From IMG/VR virus record IMGVR_UViG_3300043446_000803, positions 1 through 25,165 of that record: a stretch of DNA of 25,165 nt; one strand, given 5' to 3'. Shown here piece after piece: positions 19,234-25,165 of the stretch; position 1 is the first letter of the stretch; every line of letters starts with the position of its first letter. The position numbers were made by a program, and so were the translations under genes. This DNA comes from a virus. The notes below the pieces were generated by a model. It was not told where the DNA came from, did not search any database, and was given only the letters and a program-made list of their open reading frames with translations.

Positions 19234-22200
19234 ATGCCTCTCAACAAGTTAGAGAATTTTGTTAAGAATACAGAGGGAAGAATTCTCTATGTTAACCCAA
19301 ATGACATTGATGCTACTGATAGTATTTCAAATCAGGGAAACTCCCTAACCCAACCTTTTAAAACAATTCAAAGAGCCCTTCTTGAGTCAGCAAGATTCTC
19401 ATACTTAAGAGGCAGCAATAACGATATTACCGAAAAGACAACCATTCTTCTGTTTCCTGGCGAGCACGTCATTGACAACAGACCTGGTTTTGCGATTAAA
19501 GATGTAGGTGGTGTAGCAACTGCTGTATCACCATCAGGAGCAGAGACCGCAGCACAAGATACTCTGTCTCTTACACTATCATCTAATTTTGATTTAACCC
19601 AGAACGACAATATTCTCTATAAGTTTAACAGTATCAATGGTGGTGTCGTTGTTCCTAGAGGCACATCTATTGTTGGTCTTGACCTAAGAAAGACCAAACT
19701 GCGTCCAAAATATGTTCCAAACCCAACTGATACTAGCGTAGCAAAGTCAGCAATCTTTAGAATTACTGGTGCTTGTTACTTCTGGCAGTTCTCTCTGTTT
19801 GATGGTGATGAAACTGGTCTGGTTTATACCGATGATGCTGATTTCTCATCAAATAATCAGTCAAAACCAACTTTCTCTCACCACAAACTGACTTGTTTTG
19901 AGTATGCTGATGGTGTCAATGTCCCACAAGGATATGCGATCACCGATCTTGACATGTATTACAGCAAACTATCAAACGCATTTAACAGTGCGTCTGGTAG
20001 AGATATTGATCAAAAGTACCCATCAGATACTCTTGGATTCGCAAAACAGCGTCCAGAATGGGAAATTGTTGGTGCTTTTGCTCCTGATCCAGTCAATATC
20101 TCTGCGATTATTTCTGGAGATGGATCAACCCCAGGAACTGTTATTACCGTAACAACCAGTTCAGCACACGGATTCACTGCTGGAACCCCAATCAAGATCA
20201 ATGGAATCAGCACTCTAGATTATAACATCTCAACCAAAGTTCAGAATGTAATCAGTGCTACCCAGTTTACATACCTGCTTCCATTTGTTAGAGACAATCT
20301 CCCAGCATCTCCAGGTGTTGCCTCTGGAACAGTAACCATTGAAACTGATACTGTTTCAGGTGCTTCTCCATACGTTTTCAACGTATCTCTGAGATCCGTA
20401 TGGGGTATGAATGGAATGCACGCAGATGGTAGCAAGGCATCTGGTTTCCGTTCAATGGTTGTCGCACAGTTTACTGCTGTTTCGCTACAAAAAGACGACC
20501 GTTCATTCGTAAAATACAATAAGACTTCTAGACTCTATGAAGGTCTGACTGTTAACTTAACAAAGGGATCTGCTCTTTCTGCAGCAGCATCATCTCTTGA
20601 TCCAGCAACAGTCTATCACTTAGATGCTGACGCAATTTATAGACACGGTTGGGAAACAAGTCACATCAAAATCACTAACGATGCGTTCGTTCAGATCGTT
20701 TCTGTGTTTGCGATTGGTTTCAACAAACACTTTGATGCTCAATCTGGTGGTGATGGTTCTATCACCAACTCCAACTCCAACTTCGGTCAGATCTCACTGG
20801 CAGCAGACGGATTCAAAAAAGAAGCATTTGCGAAAGATAATAATGCCTATATAACCTCTATCATTACTCCAAGAGCAAATGTAGAAGAAGAGGTTAATAT
20901 TGACTGGATCTCACTTGATGTTGGACTGACAACCTCTGTTGGTATTTCAAGTCACCTGTATCTGTTTGGATACAATGACCAGGACGATGCTCCACCAATC
21001 ATCATTCAAGGTTATAGAATTGGTGCCAGACAGAATGATAAACTGTATGTAAATATTGGTTCAGGAACAAGCGAAGCATCAATCTGTATGCTTGACAATG
21101 TTCTTGGATCAGGAACAACTATTGCTCAAGGGGGAAGTGTATCAGAAAAGAACTATCCTGTTCTTTCTGGTCCAACATCTAATATCTTTACGCTTGGAAC
21201 ACACCAGATTCAGACTGGTGAAACAATTAGAATCTTCAGCGATGATGGTGATCTACCAGAAAACATTCTAGACAATACTCTTTATTATGCGATTCGCCAA
21301 TCGTCCACCGAAATCAAACTCGCATCATCACAAACAAACGCAGAAAATGGATCTGCGATCACTGTTTATGGTGGATCAAAACTCAGTATTGTAAGTAGAG
21401 TTTCTGATAAGAGTGCTGGAGATATTGGATCTCCAGTTCAATGGGATACTTTACGCTCTAACTGGTTCGTAAAAGCACAATCAAACAACCAAATCTATTC
21501 TGCGATTGCTTCTCAGGGAGTCGCAAATCTGACTTCAAGAACCAATGTATCTTTTGTCAAGAGAAAGGATGATCCAAGATCTCTGGACGAAAAACTCTAT
21601 AAGGTTCGTGCAGTTATTCCAAAAGAATCAATTAACGCAAAAAATCCTAGCGAAGGATTTATCATTCAAGAATCTAGCAGCACTGGTGCTAGAACAAACA
21701 ATGACTTTACGCTCACATCAATCAGTGATACAGATTATGCTTACAACAGAAATCCAAGATTCATTAGCACTTGTTCTGTTTCTACCAACACAGTAACAGT
21801 TCTCGCAGAACTTCCACACAATCTAAATGTTGGTGAGCAAATTATTGTCCGTAACGTAACCAGTACTACAAACACTGCTGGAACAAATGATGTTGGATAC
21901 AATGGAACATTTGAAGTTACATCAATTATTGATGATAAGAGATTCCAATATTCAACCACTGATGTAAATGGAACTACTCATAGCGTAGGAACATTCACAA
22001 ACGATGTATCTACAAGAAGCACGGCTCTACCAAGATTTGAGAGAAATGATCTTAAGTCCAACTACTATGTTTATAGAAGTGAAGTCATCACTCCTTACAT
22101 CTATAACACTCAAGATGGAATCTATCATCTCTATGTTCTGAAAGCAGATAATGCGATTCCAACTGAGTTCACGGGTCTTAAGTATAGTCAAAATGTCGTA

Positions 22201-24522
22201 GATCTCTATCCACAACTTGACAAAGATAATGTAGATGATAATCCAAGATCAGCAAAAACATTTGCGAAGAGAAGTCCTCTTGGCGATGTTTCAACCAATG
22301 ATCTGAAGAAGAGTATTACCAGAGAAGCAACCGATAAATTTGTCAGAGATTTTGGTATTGGTCTTAAGATCTCTGGTGTTTCCACTTCATTTACAAGTGC
22401 CACTGCTGGTATTGCCACAATTACATTTGAAAGAGAGCACGGATTTAGTGGAATTATTACTTACAGTGCTCTGACAGGTGGTTCTGGATATACAAACGGA
22501 ACCTTCTATAACGTCAAACTGTTTAATGATGGAACCAGCAACTGGGATGGTGCAACAGCAAAAGTCACTATTTCTGGTGGAAGTATTAGATCAGCAGAAA
22601 TCATTGATGGTGGTTCAGGATACACGAACAATGAACAACTTGACTTTGATACATCACTGATCGGTGGTGGAACAGGTGCTGGACTTACCGTTACAACTTC
22701 TGGCATTTCTACAAACATTGGTGATGTTCTTCAAATTACTGGTATTGGAACCACCTCTGATGGTTACTACAGAATCTCGTCGGTTCCTTCAACCACAACA
22801 GTTGCGATTGCGATTACAAATGGTGATCCAAGAATCACAACAAACCAATATGCGATTGATCTTGGACCATCCATTCGTGTCTCAACAAGTTCTTATGACT
22901 CTGTAAGTGGAGTCACCACATTTAATTGTTCATCAGGTCATGCTCTTGTATCCGGAAATAGATTTAGAGTTCTAGATAGTTCAAATAATAATATTGGGGA
23001 CTTCCTAGTCAAGGAAAGAGTTGGTGTTAATACGTTCTCAGCAACAACTAATAGATCTCTGTCTCCTCTTTATATCTTGAGGCACGGTTTATCGGCAAAT
23101 GAAGGAACATCTGATTCTTCAACAGAAAGTCTAGGTGCTCGTGGTATTTCGTTCTATGGTGGAGAAACCCTAACTCTACTCTCAAACGTCACAAACGATA
23201 CTACATTCCACGTTCAGACAACCAATTCTGGAATTGGAACAGTAACAAGATTCCCACTTGGATCTTATATTCAGATTGATAATGAGATTATGAGAATCAC
23301 CAGCTCTACATTGTCTGGTGCAAGTCTTAATGAAGTTACAGTCATTCGTGGTGCTCTAGGAACTACAAAACAGAATCATTCTGGTGGATCACTGATTAAA
23401 AAAATCAAACCACTTGCAGTTGAATTCCGTAGACCATCTATCATTCGTGCTTCTGGACATACCTTTGAATACCTTGGTTATGGTCCTGGTAACTATTCAA
23501 CTGGTCTACCACAAGTTCAAGTCAAAACTCTGACAGAAAGAGAAGACTTCCTCGTTCAGGCACAAGAAAGATCTTGTGGAACCGTTGTTTATACTGGTAT
23601 GAACAGTGATGGAGACTTCTTCATCGGCAATACCAAGTATTCATCATCCTCTGGCGAACAGAAGACCTTTGATATTCCAACTCCAACAATCACTGGACAA
23701 GATCCTTCAAGATTATCTGTTGTATTTGATGAGGTTGTTATTAAAGAGAGATTGATTGTTGAGGGTGGAAACTCTGGCACAGTTCTTTCACAATTTGATG
23801 GACCTGTTACTTTCAACCAAGAAATCAAGATTAATGATGACACCATCATCAACGGATCTCTGAAGATTAATAATACTGTTGAGATCACTAACACAACAAA
23901 CTCAACCAACAAAGATACTGGTGCTCTGATTGTTGATGGTGGTCTTGGACTTGAAAAGAACTTGAACGTTGGTGGAAATGTTTCTGTAGCAGGAACATTC
24001 GGCGTGTCCCGTGGTATGACAATCACGGGCGTCAGTACATTCAACAATCTGATTGATGCCAATGATGGTGCGACAATTGATAACATCAGAATTGGTGTTG
24101 CTGGTGACAACACAATTGACACTTCAACTGGACAACTGACTCTGGACAGCAATGGTGGTCAACTTAACATTAATGATAACACGATCATCACTGGAAGCTT
24201 GAATGTAACTGACGATATTACAGCATTCTACAGTTCTGACGAAAGATTGAAGGACAATATTACTCCAATTGAAGATCCACTTGCGAAGGTTCTTTCTATC
24301 AGTGGAAACAGTTTTGATTGGAATAATCAATCTTCACATACTGGTAGAGACATTGGTGTCATCGCACAGGAAATTGAGAAGGTTCTTCCAGAAATTGTCA
24401 CAACAAGAGAGAATGGATTCAAGGCAGTCCAATATGAAAAGATCACACCACTTCTGATTGAAGCGATCAAGGAACTTTCTCATAAAGTTGATGATCTTCA
24501 GCAAAAACTGAACGATAAATAA
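19234..24522 (+). CDS. very large tail/fibre structural protein with S74 chaperone C-terminus
   Basis: A 1762-aa virion protein. The N-terminal region (about 30-95) has a pectin-lyase-like opening: GRILYVNPNDIDATDS, SLTQPFKTIQRALLESARF and TTILLFPGEHVI, typical of the first coil of right-handed beta-helix phage spikes. The middle is long and Ser/Thr/Gly/Asn-rich, with repeats of the type GGSGYTNG (about 1085-1150). The region from about 1500 to 1660 has short fibre repeats (DDTIINGSLKINN, LEKNLNVGGNVSVAGT). The last 95 residues form an S74 chaperone: SSDERLKDNI (Ser1668, Lys1673), SGNSFDWNN, RDIGVIAQEIEKVLPEIV and a coiled-coil end. Self-cleavage before Ser1668 is expected from the family, not shown. 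It is probably a baseplate-attached fibre or a large wedge protein; host receptor binding is inferred. Confidence 0.8.
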   Translation: MPLNKLENFVKNTEGRILYVNPNDIDATDSISNQGNSLTQPFKTIQRALLESARFSYLRGSNNDITEKTTILLFPGEHVIDNRPGFAIKDVGGVATAVSPSGAETAAQDTLSLTLSSNFDLTQNDNILYKFNSINGGVVVPRGTSIVGLDLRKTKLRPKYVPNPTDTSVAKSAIFRITGACYFWQFSLFDGDETGLVYTDDADFSSNNQSKPTFSHHKLTCFEYADGVNVPQGYAITDLDMYYSKLSNAFNSASGRDIDQKYPSDTLGFAKQRPEWEIVGAFAPDPVNISAIISGDGSTPGTVITVTTSSAHGFTAGTPIKINGISTLDYNISTKVQNVISATQFTYLLPFVRDNLPASPGVASGTVTIETDTVSGASPYVFNVSLRSVWGMNGMHADGSKASGFRSMVVAQFTAVSLQKDDRSFVKYNKTSRLYEGLTVNLTKGSALSAAASSLDPATVYHLDADAIYRHGWETSHIKITNDAFVQIVSVFAIGFNKHFDAQSGGDGSITNSNSNFGQISLAADGFKKEAFAKDNNAYITSIITPRANVEEEVNIDWISLDVGLTTSVGISSHLYLFGYNDQDDAPPIIIQGYRIGARQNDKLYVNIGSGTSEASICMLDNVLGSGTTIAQGGSVSEKNYPVLSGPTSNIFTLGTHQIQTGETIRIFSDDGDLPENILDNTLYYAIRQSSTEIKLASSQTNAENGSAITVYGGSKLSIVSRVSDKSAGDIGSPVQWDTLRSNWFVKAQSNNQIYSAIASQGVANLTSRTNVSFVKRKDDPRSLDEKLYKVRAVIPKESINAKNPSEGFIIQESSSTGARTNNDFTLTSISDTDYAYNRNPRFISTCSVSTNTVTVLAELPHNLNVGEQIIVRNVTSTTNTAGTNDVGYNGTFEVTSIIDDKRFQYSTTDVNGTTHSVGTFTNDVSTRSTALPRFERNDLKSNYYVYRSEVITPYIYNTQDGIYHLYVLKADNAIPTEFTGLKYSQNVVDLYPQLDKDNVDDNPRSAKTFAKRSPLGDVSTNDLKKSITREATDKFVRDFGIGLKISGVSTSFTSATAGIATITFEREHGFSGIITYSALTGGSGYTNGTFYNVKLFNDGTSNWDGATAKVTISGGSIRSAEIIDGGSGYTNNEQLDFDTSLIGGGTGAGLTVTTSGISTNIGDVLQITGIGTTSDGYYRISSVPSTTTVAIAITNGDPRITTNQYAIDLGPSIRVSTSSYDSVSGVTTFNCSSGHALVSGNRFRVLDSSNNNIGDFLVKERVGVNTFSATTNRSLSPLYILRHGLSANEGTSDSSTESLGARGISFYGGETLTLLSNVTNDTTFHVQTTNSGIGTVTRFPLGSYIQIDNEIMRITSSTLSGASLNEVTVIRGALGTTKQNHSGGSLIKKIKPLAVEFRRPSIIRASGHTFEYLGYGPGNYSTGLPQVQVKTLTEREDFLVQAQERSCGTVVYTGMNSDGDFFIGNTKYSSSSGEQKTFDIPTPTITGQDPSRLSVVFDEVVIKERLIVEGGNSGTVLSQFDGPVTFNQEIKINDDTIINGSLKINNTVEITNTTNSTNKDTGALIVDGGLGLEKNLNVGGNVSVAGTFGVSRGMTITGVSTFNNLIDANDGATIDNIRIGVAGDNTIDTSTGQLTLDSNGGQLNINDNTIITGSLNVTDDITAFYSSDERLKDNITPIEDPLAKVLSISGNSFDWNNQSSHTGRDIGVIAQEIEKVLPEIVTTRENGFKAVQYEKITPLLIEAIKELSHKVDDLQQKLNDK
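24515..24521 (+). promoter_or_regulatory. late promoter ATAAATA overlapping a stop codon
   Basis: The closing Asp-Lys-stop codons (GAT AAA TAA) of the large structural gene contain ATAAATA, 15 bases before the next ATG at 24536. Confidence 0.55.
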
Positions 24523-24535
24523 CTAAAAAACCAAG

Positions 24536-25165
24536 ATGTCTAATATTAGAAAGACTTTTAATTTTAGGGATGGTGTCCAGGTTGATGATGATGATCTCGT
24601 CGTTCGTGGTGGTCAGGTCGGAATTGGAAGCACAGTTCCGACCCAAACATTGGATGTAAATGGAAATATTCGTGCGGTAGGAGTTGTAACTACCACTAAT
24701 CTATTTGTAACTGGAGTATCAACAACCACAGAACTTAGAGTTGGTAATAATATCAGTGCTTCGGCAAGCAGTGGCGTCATTACAGCCACTGCTTTTTATG
24801 GTAATGGTGCAACTCTTTCTAATCTTCCAACATCACAATGGGTTGATATTGATGTAGGTCTTGGTTTTACATCAATTTATGCCGCTGGTAATGTGGGTGT
24901 GGGGACCACAGATCCCCGTAGCACCTTCCAGGTTGGCGCCAATCCAAACGCTGGTGGTAGAGGGGTTGGATTCAATTCAACAGGCGATATAAGGGCATCT
25001 GGAGTTGTTACAGCGTATGCTTTTGCTGGATTTGGAACCAATATTACTAATTTAAACGCAGATAATATTACAAACGGAACGATTCTTAACACGTTCCTTC
25101 CAACGATTGATAATACTAAACTTCCAGCAAACATCAGTGTATCTGGAATCATCACAGCAACTGGT
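24536..25165 (+). CDS. tail fibre-like structural protein (partial, runs off the window)
   Basis: Open from ATG 24536 to the right edge (210 codons, no stop). The start is SNIRKTFNFRDGVQVDDDDL, followed by fibre repeats: GQVGIGSTVPTQTLDVNGNI, then GVVTTTNLFVTG, GVITATAFYGNGATLSNLP, NVGVGTTDPRSTFQVG, GVVTAYAFAGFGTNITNLN and GIITATG. The alternation of VGIGTT-x-P-x-x-x-(L/F)-x-V with GVVTA-x-x-F-x-G-x-G-x-x-(L/I)-x-N(L) is a regular beta-structural repeat typical of marine phage tail fibres. A C-terminal chaperone domain would be expected beyond the window. AACCAAG is the only weak purine run before the start. The late promoter overlapping the previous stop should drive it. Confidence 0.75.
   Translation, partial: MSNIRKTFNFRDGVQVDDDDLVVRGGQVGIGSTVPTQTLDVNGNIRAVGVVTTTNLFVTGVSTTTELRVGNNISASASSGVITATAFYGNGATLSNLPTSQWVDIDVGLGFTSIYAAGNVGVGTTDPRSTFQVGANPNAGGRGVGFNSTGDIRASGVVTAYAFAGFGTNITNLNADNITNGTILNTFLPTIDNTKLPANISVSGIITATG

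Noticed and set aside
23589-24152. A 187-codon minus-strand frame within the large structural gene
   Set aside because: Its sequence is a mirror of Thr/Asn/Gly repeat codons on the other strand; no start signal or recognisable domain.
1-25165. CRISPR arrays, insertion sequences, integrase and att sites, photosynthesis genes
   Set aside because: No regularly spaced repeats, transposase, integrase or auxiliary metabolic genes were seen; the region is lytic phage core plus a small accessory island.

Overview
This window is part of the genome of a lytic T4-like myovirus, most likely a cyanophage of marine Synechococcus or Prochlorococcus. The evidence is the T4 core gene set (gp33, gp59, gp32, gp53, gp48, gp4, gp26, tape-measure, gp27-like and gp5-like hub proteins), T4-type late promoters of the form TATAAATA / CTAAATA / ATAAATA before many genes, two near-perfect host sigma70-type promoters, a DUF1825-like protein of the cyanobacterium/cyanophage type, and tRNA genes without encoded CCA. 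No photosynthesis or other auxiliary metabolic gene is present.

Layout. (1) Positions 1-3376, + strand: a replication/transcription block with gp33 late co-activator, an inserted GIY-YIG homing endonuclease, gp59 helicase loader, a DUF1825-like protein, gp32 ssDNA-binding protein behind a strong sigma70-type promoter, and a Mom-like putative DNA-modification protein. (2) 3365-5823, - strand: a morphogenesis operon read gp4 > 133-aa unknown > gp48 > gp53. (3) 5821-5866: a symmetrical divergent late-promoter region. (4) 5864-17755, + strand: the tail hub/baseplate cluster, with a gp54-like tube initiator, gp26, a 61-aa product at the gp51 position, two tape-measure/hub proteins (the second with an M23-type peptidase domain in permuted order), a gp27-like hub, a gp5 OB domain, an RlpA-type transglycosylase protein, a beta-helical spike, an S74-chaperone protein and a coiled-coil structural protein. 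(5) 17756-19198: a small accessory island with a consensus sigma70 promoter, a 69-aa protein, an orphan Phd/YefM-like antitoxin, three tRNA genes, an HNH endonuclease and a 100-aa unknown. (6) 19234-25165: a 1762-aa structural protein ending in an S74 chaperone domain, then the start of a tail-fibre-like gene cut by the window end.

How the parts work together. gp32, gp59 and gp33 link DNA replication to late transcription, and the many late promoters show the output of that switch: the tail and fibre genes. The cell-wall-opening tip seems to be assembled differently from T4. The single T4 gp5 (OB fold + lysozyme + beta-helix) is spread over three consecutive genes, with an RlpA-type lytic transglycosylase in place of the lysozyme and an extra permuted M23 peptidase domain in the neighbouring tail protein.

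The best candidates for something new are: a possible programmed -1 frameshift (T_TTT_TTC, 5-nt spacer, 6-bp hairpin) fusing gp26 to the 61-aa product just upstream of the tape-measure gene; the permuted M23 domain with all five expected catalytic/zinc residues; the split gp5 with RlpA; and a shared control design at both homing endonuclease genes, where a late promoter sits inside a hairpin that only read-through transcripts could form. All functional assignments rest on reading motifs by eye; no database search was possible.
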